A DNA stretch of 64,000 nucleotides from assembly GCA_965261795.1 (NCBI GenBank), contig OZ253476.1:3782001-3846000 (forward strand). Reading direction: 5' to 3'. This stretch comes from CBDCFV01 sp965261795 (GTDB lineage: Bacteria > Chloroflexota > Dehalococcoidia > Lucifugimonadales > UBA3495). Below are positions 32,678 to 41,537 of the stretch, one piece after another. The translations under genes and the position numbers were made by a program. Each line of letters begins with the position of its first letter. Within the stretch, counting starts at the first letter, position 1. Below the pieces are notes generated by a model that worked only from the letters and a program-made list of their open reading frames with translations, was not told the origin of the DNA and searched no databases.

Positions 32678-33766
32678 TTACGTGCTCCCGTAAAGCCGGT
32701 TGAGGTTGCCGTAGCGGGCGGGGTCCAGAGTTTTGCCTTGCAGGGCGGGATGGTCGGGGCCGTAGCGGTGAGACCGGAAAACGCCGTTGGCCATTCCGAA
32801 CTGGGACGGAACAACGAACGGGCTGACGTATTCCCAGACTATCTCGTTCCCGGGGGTTACCTCGAACAGCCGGCCCGCAAGACCTTCGGTTATGAGGGTG
32901 TTGCCGTTGGGGAGGCGCTGGGCTCCGCCGGTGAAATGGGTGAAGAAGGAGACCAGCGGCAGGCCGCGGTACTGCCACACGATTTCGCTGGTGGCCGGGT
33001 CCACCTCGATGACACGGGAGTGGCTCAGCCCCCGCCGGTGGGAGCCGTTGTCCAGCAAGAGGACGTGGCCGTTGTCCAAGTAGGTGGGATGGTGTTGATG
33101 GGAGATGTTCCCGGGACCCCACTTCCAAGTGAACTCTCCCGTAGACCGGTCCACCAAGGCCACGGTGTCGAGGATGCGGAAACTAATCAGGAAGGTGTTG
33201 CCGTCGGGCGACGACGTGAGGTCGTTGGCGCCGCCCCAGGCTTCACGACTCTCCAAGGGACAAATTACGTCCGTTTCGGGATTTAGATGGTCGGCGGACC
33301 GCCACACGTTTACCTCCGTACCGTCGGGAGCTACCTCTACAACCTGGTCGCTGAACATCTGCTCCGGGTCGGCGGCGGTGGCAAACCCGCCCCGGACCCG
33401 CCGAGTGAGTTCGGCTGATATCCTGTCCCGCTGCAACAGGAACAGGTTGTTGCCGTTGGGCAGGCGGTTGTGCCGCCTCATGCTGGGGTTGTAGTACTCC
33501 CAGACCAGCCGGCTCTCCCAGTCCAGTTCCCGGATATGGTCGGCGCCGGGAGGGTTGGAGCCTTGGTCACGAAAGAGCAGGTTGCCGTTGTCCAAAAGGT
33601 AGCCATAGGCGATGCCGCCGGGGTAGTGCCACCGATGAACGAAGTTTCCTTCCATATCTATCAGGTAGGCGTCATCCCCTCCGTTGGCCGAGAAAAGGGT
33701 ATACCCACGGTATGCGCCGGCCGCGTGGTAACGGACCAAGCCGGTAGGACGGTAGGACGTAGTCAT
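32678..33766 (-). CDS. Arylsulfotransferase-like beta-propeller protein
   Basis: A 362-residue protein with repeated propeller blades: YTLFSANGGDDAYLIDMEGNFVHRW, RLPNGNNLFLLQRDR, SPDGNTFLISFR, YLDNGHVLLLDNG, RLPNGNTLITEG. The LPNGNT and EVDPATSEIVWQY motifs are typical of the ASST/arylsulfotransferase-2 group. Members transfer sulfate between aryl compounds or are uncharacterised propellers. No signal peptide is visible, unlike periplasmic AssT, so a cytoplasmic role is possible. It stands alone on its strand. Confidence 0.82.
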   Translation of the reverse strand: MTTSYRPTGLVRYHAAGAYRGYTLFSANGGDDAYLIDMEGNFVHRWHYPGGIAYGYLLDNGNLLFRDQGSNPPGADHIRELDWESRLVWEYYNPSMRRHNRLPNGNNLFLLQRDRISAELTRRVRGGFATAADPEQMFSDQVVEVAPDGTEVNVWRSADHLNPETDVICPLESREAWGGANDLTSSPDGNTFLISFRILDTVALVDRSTGEFTWKWGPGNISHQHHPTYLDNGHVLLLDNGSHRRGLSHSRVIEVDPATSEIVWQYRGLPLVSFFTHFTGGAQRLPNGNTLITEGLAGRLFEVTPGNEIVWEYVSPFVVPSQFGMANGVFRSHRYGPDHPALQGKTLDPARYGNLNRLYGST

Positions 33767-33847
33767 TTGGCGTGCCTCCTCGGGAAATTAGAGATTATTT
33801 CAAAATGAACCGGTCCTGCTGATTTCCCCGGGTAGCTGACCGAAACC

Positions 33848-34008
33848 TATGGATTCCAGCCTGCGCGGGAATGACGGGTTTGGTATTGCTGGATTCCAGC
33901 CTGCGCGGGAATGACGGGTTTGGTACTGCTGGATTCCAGCCTGCGCGGGAATGACGGGTTTGGTACTGCTGGATTCCCGCCTGCGCGGGAATGACGGGTT
34001 TGGTACTG
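33848..34008. repeat. 40-bp tandem array of palindromic repeats
   Basis: Four units of 40 bp. Three have the left arm changed to ATTCCAGC against GCGGGAAT, and the fourth keeps the perfect ATTCCCGC. Each is followed by GACGGGTTTGGTACTGCT (first copy TATTGCT). It lies between the arylsulfotransferase-like gene and the cupin gene. Confidence 0.9.
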
Positions 34009-34030
34009 CGACAAGTTTTGAGATAGTTTT

Positions 34031-34417
34031 TTAGTCTTTAACTGAAGCGGGGCGCGCGCCTTCCAAGTAGTGGGTGTGGTCTTCCGAGTAAGGGTCCAAT
34101 GCCGGGAAGAAGACCATGATTTCAGCCGCCCGGTCACCGACTACCCGGAACCCGTGTTCCGCTCCGGGAGGGATGGCGACCGTATGGTTCTTGCCGACGG
34201 TGCGCACCTCTCCATCGATACGGACTTCAAGGACGCCGTCCATTATGACGATAAGCTCGTCGATGGTGTGGGTATGCAGGGGCGCGCCAGCCCCGGGTTC
34301 TCCGGTGCTGATGTTGAGGGTGCTGGTAAGGCCCTCCTCCCGGCCAACTATGTCCCACTTGCGGTAGCCGGGACGCCAAGGGACTTCCGGGGCCTCGTTG
34401 TGATTGATGATAGGCAT
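34031..34417 (-). CDS. Cupin-domain protein
   Basis: A 128-residue single cupin. The first metal motif lies in GAPLHTHTIDELIVIMDGVLEVRI (HTH...E), and the second in HTVAIPPGAEHGFRVVGDRAAEIMVFFP (PPGxxH). Small metal-binding beta barrels of this type include dioxygenases, isomerases and sensors. It is a single gene. Which reaction it performs cannot be read; it is complete and of normal length. Confidence 0.87.
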   Translation of the reverse strand: MPIINHNEAPEVPWRPGYRKWDIVGREEGLTSTLNISTGEPGAGAPLHTHTIDELIVIMDGVLEVRIDGEVRTVGKNHTVAIPPGAEHGFRVVGDRAAEIMVFFPALDPYSEDHTHYLEGARPASVKD

Positions 34418-34530
34418 GGCTTACTCCACGGGTGTTGGGTTTTTCATGGGCGATTCTATCACAGGGGATTGGCAAAGCCATTCAATGCGCGGCACGGCTG
34501 TGGAGGGTTACAAGCGCCAGAGGCTCACTT

Positions 34531-34694
34531 GGGTATGATTAAAAGTAGTTGGAATATCAGGGATGGTACATCCGGCGCTTGGTGTAATTGTCTGAATCAG
34601 GATTTTCAGGATTTGAGGATTAGCAGGATTAAATGGGTCCATCTTGAGAATCCTGATTCAGATGGTTGTGTCCCAACGGGTTTTAGTAGTGCCC
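34531..34694. mobile_element. Small non-autonomous element B3 (long form)
   Basis: 164 bp, left end GGGTATGATTAAAAGTAGTTGG and right end ...TTTTAGTAGTGCCC. The interior matches B2 and B4. It is flanked by 15-bp direct repeats with two mismatches: GCCAGAGGCTCACTT (34516-34530) and GCCAGAGACACACTT (34695-34709). It lies in what remains of a copy of the gene at 37123. Confidence 0.8.
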
Positions 34695-34790
34695 GCCAGA
34701 GACACACTTCTTGCAGATGAAGGTCTTTAATATTATAGCCGCAGGTTTTCCAGGCACTTACGGACTCCATCTAAATAAGGAAGCACGGCA

Positions 34791-35078
34791 ATGAATGAAA
34801 TAGTAGCATTGTTACAAGCTTACTTGGAATTCAGCGGGGGCCTTGACCGCTGTGCTGAATGGTGTGCCGGGGTGGACTGGAGTGACTCGGAATTAACGGT
34901 TGAGGAAAAAGAAACCGTCGGAACTCTTGAGTTATTGATTACTGAAGTTGCTGAGGGTCTGCGGGAGGAGGAAGAAGTCCGAGCATTCGCGTTGGAGACT
35001 CTTGAGCGTCTGGCCAAGACGGTGGTCCAATTGCAGGCGGCAAGTTGGCCTTTGCTTACCCCGATTGCCACAGGTTAG
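34791..35078 (+). CDS. Small acidic hypothetical protein, paralogue 1
   Basis: A 95-residue acidic helical protein: MNEIVALLQAYLEFSGGLDR, AEWCAGVDWSDSELTVEEKETVGTLELLITEVAEGLREEEEVRAFALETL. Not recognised. Nearly the same protein is encoded at 37447-37710. AAGGAAG precedes the ATG. Bases 34695-34730 before it match the 3' end of the leftward gene at 37123, but the rest of that gene is deleted here. So this locus is a shortened copy of the 37-kb pair. An antitoxin-like role is a guess from size, charge and pairing. Confidence 0.65.
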   Translation: MNEIVALLQAYLEFSGGLDRCAEWCAGVDWSDSELTVEEKETVGTLELLITEVAEGLREEEEVRAFALETLERLAKTVVQLQAASWPLLTPIATG

Positions 35079-35167
35079 GACGCGGCGTTGTTCCCTCGCA
35101 ATGTTGTGTCAAAGCTGCCCCCTCCTTTCAAATATTTGCCCAAAGCTATAACCTCTGTTTGGCCTAA

Positions 35168-35551
35168 TCACCCATCCGCCAAAATCCTGGCATCTTCGAT
35201 GTACTGGTCCGTCTCCCGAATCCGCCGTTCCGTCGTTTCAATCGGGTCGCACAAGCCTAGATAGAAGCACTCGCCGTGGAGGCTCCCCATCCGGGTGTAA
35301 TAGCGGCGTATCAGGATGTCGACCTGCCCGTCCCGCTGCACCAGTTCGTTCAAACCCTTGGTTGTCGCCGGCGTCTTTTCCGGCTCAACGCCCGTCCGGG
35401 CCAGGATGAGGGCGTCGGTGGCCCGCTTGGCGGCGCACCAAGCCTTTTCCGCGGCGTCCCTGATGTCCCCGGCTTCAAGCCTTTCAAGGGCGCTCCGGTG
35501 TAGTTGTGTTGCGTCCTCGAATATGGTCTCTACCGTGTCGGTCATTGTCAT
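35168..35551 (-). CDS. HEPN/PaREP1-like helical protein 1
   Basis: 127 residues from ATG 35551 (GGGGAGG upstream). ALERLEAGDIRDAAEKAWCAAKRATDALIL is the signature helical pair of PaREP1/HEPN-type proteins, followed by LVQRDGQVDILIRRYYTRMGSLHGECFYLG. Some HEPN proteins are RNases paired with nucleotidyltransferases; a clear RxxxxH catalytic motif is not evident and no MNT partner is adjacent. A paralogue is at 42288-42671 and a broken one at 18940. Activity unknown. Confidence 0.75.
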   Translation of the reverse strand: MTMTDTVETIFEDATQLHRSALERLEAGDIRDAAEKAWCAAKRATDALILARTGVEPEKTPATTKGLNELVQRDGQVDILIRRYYTRMGSLHGECFYLGLCDPIETTERRIRETDQYIEDARILADG

Positions 35552-35646
35552 ATTGTTGCCTCCCCTGATAGCTGCCGCTGCATAGTGGAGTCCGTTCTGG
35601 TCTACAGCACTCAGCGTCAACCCTGCCGAAATTATAGTGTACATTG

Positions 35647-35818
35647 AGGTGTGATCAAAAGTAATTGGAATACCATCCTTGGTATATCCGGCGCTTGGTG
35701 TAATTGTCTGAATCAGGATTTACCGGATTTCAGGATTCTCAAGATGGAAGCCTTTAATCCTGCTAATCCTTCAATCCTGATTCAGACAGTCTCGCTCCAA
35801 CGGGTTTTAGTCACGCCC
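35647..35818. mobile_element. Small non-autonomous element B4 (long form)
   Basis: 172 bp, left end AGGTGTGATCAAAAGTAATTGG, right end ...TTTTAGTCACGCCC. The interior resembles B2 and B3. Flanks TGTACATTG and TACACATTG agree in seven of nine bases. It lies nine bases before B5. Confidence 0.78.
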
Positions 35819-35827
35819 TACACATTG

Positions 35828-35940
35828 GGGTGTGATTAAAAGTAGTTGGGATATTAGGGATGTGGCGGCAGTCTTAGATATGGGATATGGCGGGCGGGAC
35901 GCCCGCGCTCCCATCTGACCAACCACTTTTAGTCACGCCC
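35828..35940. mobile_element. Small non-autonomous element B5 (short form), 9-bp target duplication
   Basis: 113 bp with inverted ends GGGTGTGATTAAAAGTAGTTGG and CCAACCACTTTTAGTCACGCCC (complementary except three positions). The exact 9-bp direct repeat TACACATTG flanks it at 35819-35827 and 35941-35949. This copy defines the element boundaries best. The interior is shared with B1. Confidence 0.88.
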
Positions 35941-36050
35941 TACACATTGTCCATGATGGGTTTCACACGTGAAAACAGGTATACTTTATGTTATCAGCGA
36001 AGTATATCCCCATAGGAAAGGGAAATTTATGTTGAGAGGCGGTTATTGCT

Positions 36051-37022
36051 ATGGGAAAGGACTATAGTATCTGCGTAGGCGCCGTCGGCTTTGGGGGAGG
36101 GGTCTGGCACAGCCCGGACGGAGGAGAGAACTGGAACCGTATCCGAGACCCCTTCCCGTTGGGAAGCCAGGTCAGGGGCATGGCCGTCTATCCCGATAAC
36201 CCCAACCGCATCCTGGCCGGGTCCGACTACGGCATTTATCGCAGCGAAGACAAGGGGGCCACGTGGGAAAAGCTGTGGTCGCCCATGGATGGAATGCCAA
36301 TCTGGTCGATAGCCATAGACCCGCAGGACACCCAGACCATTTTTGTCGGAATCAAGCCTGCGGCCTTGTTCCGTTCCCGGGACGGCGGCAGTAGCTGGAC
36401 CAAGCTGTCGGTACAGATGGCCCAGGAATGCCATATCGGTCCTCCGATGGTGACCATGCTGATGGTGGACCCGAAGGACCACCGGACTGTCTGGGCCGGA
36501 GTCGAGGTGGATGGCGTGTACCGCAGCTTGGACGGCGGGGACACTTGGACCCACGTCGAAGGCGGCGTGCATCCTGACATCCACGGCATGGCCATCAGCC
36601 CGGGGGAGCCTAACAAAGTCCTGGCGAGCACTCCCCGTGAAATCTTCGCCACCACCGACATGGGCGAAAGCTGGCAGTCGGTTGTCACAACCGCAGGGTT
36701 CCCTCTGCCCTACAGCCGGGGTATCGCTTTCAAGCCCGACAACCCCAACGTTATCTACGCGGCCCTCGGCGACACAGCCATCGGCAGCACCGGAGCTATC
36801 CAGCGTTCCAACGACGCAGGCAAGACTTGGGAAACTCGGCCCCTGCCGGTGGAGCCCAATTCCAACATCTGGTCTATCGCCACGCACCCCGCGGACCCTG
36901 ATTTCGTCCTTGCCTCCAGCCTATTGGGCGAGATTTACTCAAGCAGCGACGCCGGCGACTCCTGGCAGAAGTTGAAGCGGGAGTTCAGCGAGGTGGGAGC
37001 AATGGCTTGGATGCCTAATTAG
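36051..37022 (+). CDS. BNR/Ycf48-like beta-propeller protein
   Basis: A 323-residue propeller built from repeated BNR/Asp-box blades: HSPDGGENWNRI, SEDKGATWEKLW, SRDGGSSWTKL, SLDGGDTWTHV, TTDMGESWQSV, SNDAGKTWETR, SSDAGDSWQKL. This S/T-x-D-x-G-x-T/S-W pattern is shared by sialidases, sortilin-type proteins and Ycf48-like assembly factors. No catalytic residues or signal peptide are visible, so it is probably a binding protein. It is a single gene with a hairpin terminator at 37081. Paralogues of such proteins are common in environmental Chloroflexota. Confidence 0.85.
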   Translation: MGKDYSICVGAVGFGGGVWHSPDGGENWNRIRDPFPLGSQVRGMAVYPDNPNRILAGSDYGIYRSEDKGATWEKLWSPMDGMPIWSIAIDPQDTQTIFVGIKPAALFRSRDGGSSWTKLSVQMAQECHIGPPMVTMLMVDPKDHRTVWAGVEVDGVYRSLDGGDTWTHVEGGVHPDIHGMAISPGEPNKVLASTPREIFATTDMGESWQSVVTTAGFPLPYSRGIAFKPDNPNVIYAALGDTAIGSTGAIQRSNDAGKTWETRPLPVEPNSNIWSIATHPADPDFVLASSLLGEIYSSSDAGDSWQKLKREFSEVGAMAWMPN

Positions 37023-37080
37023 GCGCTGGCCGGGACATCCTTCAAGGGTGACGAGTGTCGCCTGAGCACTATATAAGCAC

Positions 37081-37111
37081 AAGGGGCGGAGGGAATCTTC
37101 GCCCCTTAATT
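37081..37111 (+). terminator. Hairpin terminator after the propeller gene
   Basis: Stem AAGGGGCG (37081-37088) pairs with CGCCCCTT (37100-37107), followed by AATTATT. It may also serve the leftward gene ending at 37123. Confidence 0.65.
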
Positions 37112-37122
37112 ATTCTGAAGGA

Positions 37123-37413
37123 TTACAACCGCCAGAGACACACTTCTTGCAGGTGAAGGTCTTTAGCGTCTTCGTGTAGAATAGCACCGTTCCTACCTAC
37201 GATCCGATGAGTAGTAGCTACATGCCTGTTGTTGGGGAGATAATGTTTTATGATACGACTGACAGCGTCAGGATAATGATGCGAGGGAGCGTCTTTAGAC
37301 ACCAACGGCTCGTCAATCAGTCGTCCGTCCCTGCTTTTGTCAAAAATGTCGAATTCGTGAAAAAGGCTATCAAGTAGTTCCCTTGATACTCTAGCGGTGG
37401 GTTTCCGGGGCAT
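37123..37413 (-). CDS. Small hypothetical protein, divergent partner of 37447
   Basis: A 96-residue protein: MPRKPTARVSRELLDSLFHE ... VSRIIKHYLPNNRHVATTHRIVGRNGAILHEDAKDLHLQEVCLWRL. Not recognised. The C-terminal half has alternating strands ending in HEDAKDLHL. It is divergent from the acidic protein at 37447, with about 33 bp between the starts. The 3' end recurs at 34695-34730, beside a copy of the partner gene. The conserved pairing of a basic and an acidic small protein suggests a toxin-antitoxin-like unit, but no toxin motif is seen. Confidence 0.55.
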   Translation of the reverse strand: MPRKPTARVSRELLDSLFHEFDIFDKSRDGRLIDEPLVSKDAPSHHYPDAVSRIIKHYLPNNRHVATTHRIVGRNGAILHEDAKDLHLQEVCLWRL

Positions 37414-37446
37414 TCAGGCACTCCATCCAACCAACGAAATATGAAG

Positions 37447-37710
37447 ATGAATGAGATAGTAGCATTGTTACAGGGGTACTTGGAATCCAGCGCGAACCTT
37501 GAGTGCTGCGCCGAATGGTGTGCCGGGGTGGACTGGAGCGATCCAGGACTAACAGTCGAGGAAAAAGAAACCGTCGGCACTCTTGAGTTGTTGGTCACTG
37601 AAGTTGCCGAGGGTCTGCGGGAGGAAGAAGAAGTCCGAGCATTCGCGTTAGGTGTTGTTGAGCGCATGGATGGGAGAGTGTTGAACGTGACGAGGAGCGA
37701 CTACAACTAG
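37447..37710 (+). CDS. Small acidic hypothetical protein, paralogue 2
   Basis: 87 residues from ATG 37447 (or 89 from ATG 37441): MNEIVALLQGYLESSANLEC, then EWCAGVDWSDPGLTVEEKETVGTLELLVTEVAEGLREEEEVRAFAL. About 80 percent of positions agree by eye with the protein at 34791, and they diverge in the last 20 residues. Acidic and all-helical in appearance. Its start lies 33 bp from that of the divergent gene at 37123. Function unknown. Confidence 0.65.
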   Translation: MNEIVALLQGYLESSANLECCAEWCAGVDWSDPGLTVEEKETVGTLELLVTEVAEGLREEEEVRAFALGVVERMDGRVLNVTRSDYN

Positions 37711-37865
37711 GGCCACACAAGTGGCAACCCTCGTCTTTGGCTGGGATGTTGTCGACATCAATCATCAGTTGGGGCCCGATATGACAGGGAAATTCCAGCC
37801 CGCTTTAACTCTAGTGAACGCTGATTGCTCAAGTAGGCTGACAGGATTAGGTTAAGTTGGCCGAA

Positions 37866-38827
37866 TTACAACCCCAATATCTGGCGTTTCTTGGAGTCAA
37901 ATTCCTCCTGGGTTACCAGCCCCCTTTCCAACAAATTCGCCATTCTCTCCAAATCTTCGATCCCAGTTGGTCCCGTTGCTAGTACGGCTGGCGGAGGAAC
38001 ATGGGTTTGCTCTATATGCGACCGTACACAGTCCACAAATGGCTGGACTTGATTTTTTCAACCATTTCGAGGCGAAAACTCATGGTGCCTCGGCCTGTAA
38101 TACGTATGCCAGCCAGAATCATCCCGGTACCGTACGTGATAGCTTCAATGCTCTGGTAAGGCAATTCAGCCACCTCAGAGGATCCCAAGAAACTTTTATC
38201 GACCAACATTATCCGCTTATTGGTTGCGACGCCAATGCCTGAGTGCATTGACTTAAATGGTTTAGCTTGCCCTAGATCAGGCCCAAATTCCCCCCCGACA
38301 AGACATTCCAAGTTTTCACGGTCTTCAATCAAATTGTAGAGCATCGCCCATTCGCCCTTATATTTGTTGGCGTGCCAAGGCCGCAGTTCGTTCCATTGGT
38401 CATCAATACGTTGATTCTTCCCCGATTCCCGTGAACTGTCGGCAGCCAATTGAGCTTCCAAATGGGCCACAAATGCTTCTGCCTCTTCTTTTTGGCACAA
38501 TGGCATCACTTGCCACTTACCCACCTTCCCTTGTAATGAGAGTGTAGGACGCAATCCCTTGGGCTTCCATTCAATGTTCAGGATATCGCTATGGTTCATA
38601 AAGGAATCTATATCTTTTTTGCGAAAGACGCCAATCCGTCCAACCAACAAGATACGTTTATTCGTAGTTGCAATAGCGCCAACAATAGACCCAGAGTTTT
38701 CTCGCAATCCCATGATTTCGCTAGAGATGGAATCAATGACTGATTCGTCACCATCAAGCAGTTCGCTTAATCGGTCATTGTCCGTGTTTTGTCCAGTCAT
38801 GTAGAGCCTCTTACTGGGAAGGGTCAA
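37866..38827 (-). pseudogene. PH-like domain protein with SHOCT tail, frameshifted
   Basis: The intact frame (38012-38827, 271 residues) contains two related segments, VGAIATTNKRILLVGRIG and GIGVATNKRIMLVDKSFL, typical of bacterial PH/YokE-like domains. It ends at TVYGRI-stop. In another frame just beyond, codons read IEDLERMANLLERGLVTQEEFDSKKRQILGL-stop (to 37866), a clear SHOCT domain. PH-SHOCT proteins normally carry both in one chain, so a frameshift near 38030 has cut off the tail. The PH part may still be made. The true start may be MTGQNTDNDRL (38800). Confidence 0.75.
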
Positions 38828-38902
38828 GCCACTAACGATAGTTGCGCAGCACCATGTGGGCTTGGAAAGAAGGCTTTAGCATTCTGCATTACTGAATTGC
38901 CC

Positions 38903-40174
38903 CTAAACGACGCCCGACTGCTTCAATGCCTCTAGTTCGTCTCTGGAAAGGCCTAGTTCGTCGCCGAGGACTTCGTTGTTGTGTTCTCCTATGAGGGGGG
39001 CGCGGCGGTAGATGCGCCAGGGGGAGCCGTTGAAGATGGCGGCGGGGCCGGGATAGGTGAATTCACGTTCCAGCTCGGGGTGTTCCACGGGGGTGAAGAA
39101 GTTGCGGTCTTCCAAGTGGGGGTCGCCCACGATGTCGTTCATGGTGCGGATGGCGCCCCAAGGGAAGTCCCGTTCCTGACCGCCTTCATAGGCATCCAAT
39201 AGCGGCATGTTGGCGAAAAAATTCTGAAATACTTCCGAGAAATGTTGCCCGCTCTGCTCCAGCAAAGCCGGGTCCTGGTATTTCTCGTCCAGCAGGTCAT
39301 CGGCCAGTCCGTGGGAGTCCATCCACTCGGCCAGAATTCTCAACCGGGCCGGAGTGAGGTTGGTGCCGGAGCGGGTGGTGTTGAGCCAGCCGCCGTCCTG
39401 GGTGGCGAACTGGATGCCCGACGACTGGTCGGGAGACGCGTGCCGGCCCGTGTGCCGGCGCACCACCTCTCCAGTGGAGAGATATATGGCGATGGCGCCC
39501 TCGGTGGTGAGGCAGCAGGCTTCGTGGATGGACACGTCGATGTACTGGCCTTCCCCGGTGAGATCCAAGTAGTACAGGGCGGCCATGATGGCCATGTAGG
39601 AGTAATGGCTGGCGATGTGCCAAGCATTGCCTCCGCCCGGAGCGATGGGCGGAGCGCCGGGCACGTCCTCTTCATCGTAACCGGAGGACGCCATCTGTCC
39701 TCCGGCGGCAAGGTGCACCAAGTCGGACGTTTGATAGTCACGCCAAGGGCCGTCCTGTCCAAAAGGCGTGACGGAGCACATGATGAGGCCGGGATTGTCT
39801 GCCGACAGAGTTTCGTAGTCCAGCCCCAGTTCCTTCATATACCCGGGCGGGAAACTTTCCAACACCAGCCCGGCGGTGGCGGAGAGTTTGCGGAAGACCT
39901 CCCGGCCTTCAGCCTTGGTTATGTCTAAGGTTATGCCGCGCTTGGAGGTATTGTAATGCCAGAAATAGAGGCTGCGCTCGGGGTGGGCTTCGTCGTCCAG
40001 AAACGGCCCGATATTCCGGGTCTCCTGGCCGCCGGGCGGTTCGATTTTGATCACGTCTGCGCCCAGGTCGGCCATCAACTTCCCGCAGAACTGGGCGTGC
40101 TCGTTGGTAAGCTCCAACACCCGCAGTCCGGCCAGAGGGCCGGGCAAGCTATTTTCAGACCCGGCTGCCGTCAT
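38903..40174 (-). CDS. CaiB/BaiF family III CoA-transferase 3
   Basis: A 423-residue enzyme. LAGLRVLELTNEHAQFCGKLMADLGADVIKIEPPGGQETRNIGPF opens the fold, followed by NTSKRGITLDITKAEG, LVLESFPPGYMKELGLDYETL and SVTPFGQDGPW. It lies 8 bp after the CoA-transferase at 40183-41523 on the same strand, so both are probably translated from one mRNA and may form a heteromer or act in sequence. Closest in the window to the gene at 11813. Substrate unknown. Confidence 0.93.
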   Translation of the reverse strand: MTAAGSENSLPGPLAGLRVLELTNEHAQFCGKLMADLGADVIKIEPPGGQETRNIGPFLDDEAHPERSLYFWHYNTSKRGITLDITKAEGREVFRKLSATAGLVLESFPPGYMKELGLDYETLSADNPGLIMCSVTPFGQDGPWRDYQTSDLVHLAAGGQMASSGYDEEDVPGAPPIAPGGGNAWHIASHYSYMAIMAALYYLDLTGEGQYIDVSIHEACCLTTEGAIAIYLSTGEVVRRHTGRHASPDQSSGIQFATQDGGWLNTTRSGTNLTPARLRILAEWMDSHGLADDLLDEKYQDPALLEQSGQHFSEVFQNFFANMPLLDAYEGGQERDFPWGAIRTMNDIVGDPHLEDRNFFTPVEHPELEREFTYPGPAAIFNGSPWRIYRRAPLIGEHNNEVLGDELGLSRDELEALKQSGVV

Positions 40175-40182
40175 GTGTCCCC

Positions 40183-41523
40183 CTATCCGTTGATGGTTTG
40201 TTGGATGTAGTCGTACTTGGGCCTTGATTCAGGCCAGAAGACACCTTGGTCATAGCCTTCCAGCATGTCGTCACGGCTCATTCCCAGCAGGTCGACCATG
40301 ATTCTGGCGGTGTGCTCCCCGATCATAGGAGGCGGGCCTTTTACCGCCACCTTTTCTCCATCCAACCGGAACGGAGCGCCCTGGAATTTCCACGGGCCCA
40401 GCATGGGATGCTGCCTCTCGGTGTACATACCGCGGGAGCGTAGCTGCGGGTCGTTTTCGATGCGGTCCTGGGAGCTTTGGACCGGCATGGCGCGGACCCC
40501 GGCAGATTGGCACTTGTCCGCCAACTCATACTTTTCCAGGGTAAGGGTCCATTCCTCGATCCCCCCGTCCATCTCGTCCTGGTGTTCGAGCCGGTCCTCC
40601 AAGCTCTTGAACCTGCCGTCAAGCGCCCAGCCGGGCGTCCCCATAAGGTCGACAAGGCTTGCCCACTCTTCGTCGGAAAGACAGGCAATGACGCACCAGT
40701 CGTTGTAGCCGCCGCCCAAAGTCCGGTAGGCGTTGTGGGGCGCCACAATGGGGCCGCGGTAGTTGTTCATAACCGGAGCGCCGGGCCAGACGGTGCGGTT
40801 GCCCGGCGGGTATCCTTCCCGCTGCGAGTCCCGTCCGTTGACGGTCTTGTCCAGGAAGGCTGCGCCGGTGAGGGTGATGCCGGTAATCATCTGGGAAAGA
40901 TCAACGTGCTGTCCCTGGCCGGTCCGGGTGCGGTGCCGGAGGGCGGTCAGGGCGCACATTGCGCCGTACATGCCGCCGGTGTCGTCCAAATAGGACCAGC
41001 CCCATCCGGCGGGCGGCTTGCCGGGCAGGCCGGAAAGGTAGGTCAGCCCCGACAGAGCTTGGGCGGCGGGACCCATGGTGCCGAAATAGTGCTGGCGTCC
41101 GGTGTGGCCGAAACCGGCCATTGAAACGTAAATCACGTCGGGCCGGAGTTTTTTCAGGTTTTCGTAGCCCAGACCCCAGCGGGTCATTATCCGGGAACTG
41201 AAGTTCTCGATAACGACATCTGAAATCGAAATCAGGCTTTTGACGGCCTCGAGACCCTTGGGGTGGCGGACATTGATACTTATTCCCAACTTTCCGGCGT
41301 TGGTGTCGGCGAACTGGCCGGTGGAGTTGGGCCCCGGCTCCACGCCGGGCGGTATGGTGAAGCGGTTTTGCCGAAGGGTGTCGAGATTCTCCGGCCACTC
41401 CACTTTGATAACCTCTGCGCCCAAGGTCGCCAGCCACCGGGCCGCCCACGGGCCGGCGCGGACCCAAGTGAAGTCCACGACGCGGATGCCTTCCAACGGC
41501 CGGTTTTTCTTGCGCCCTTCCAT
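40183..41523 (-). CDS. CaiB/BaiF family III CoA-transferase 4
   Basis: About 446 residues from ATG 41523 (MEGRKKNRPLEGIRVVDFTW), which has AAGGT upstream. The open frame runs on to 41694, but the extra N-terminus is HSRAGGNPSPR repeated, that is, palindromic DNA repeats read as protein, so I reject it. Family motifs: VRAGPWAARWLATLGAEVIKVEWPE, NVRHPKGLEAVKSLISISDVVIENFSSRIM and SMAGFGHTGRQ. First gene of a two-gene unit with 38903. Confidence 0.92.
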   Translation of the reverse strand: MEGRKKNRPLEGIRVVDFTWVRAGPWAARWLATLGAEVIKVEWPENLDTLRQNRFTIPPGVEPGPNSTGQFADTNAGKLGISINVRHPKGLEAVKSLISISDVVIENFSSRIMTRWGLGYENLKKLRPDVIYVSMAGFGHTGRQHYFGTMGPAAQALSGLTYLSGLPGKPPAGWGWSYLDDTGGMYGAMCALTALRHRTRTGQGQHVDLSQMITGITLTGAAFLDKTVNGRDSQREGYPPGNRTVWPGAPVMNNYRGPIVAPHNAYRTLGGGYNDWCVIACLSDEEWASLVDLMGTPGWALDGRFKSLEDRLEHQDEMDGGIEEWTLTLEKYELADKCQSAGVRAMPVQSSQDRIENDPQLRSRGMYTERQHPMLGPWKFQGAPFRLDGEKVAVKGPPPMIGEHTARIMVDLLGMSRDDMLEGYDQGVFWPESRPKYDYIQQTING

Positions 41524-41537
41524 TGGCTTACCTTGGG

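Noticed and set aside
36027..36887. A 286-codon minus-strand frame across the propeller gene.
   Set aside because: Antisense of a gene with clear BNR repeats.
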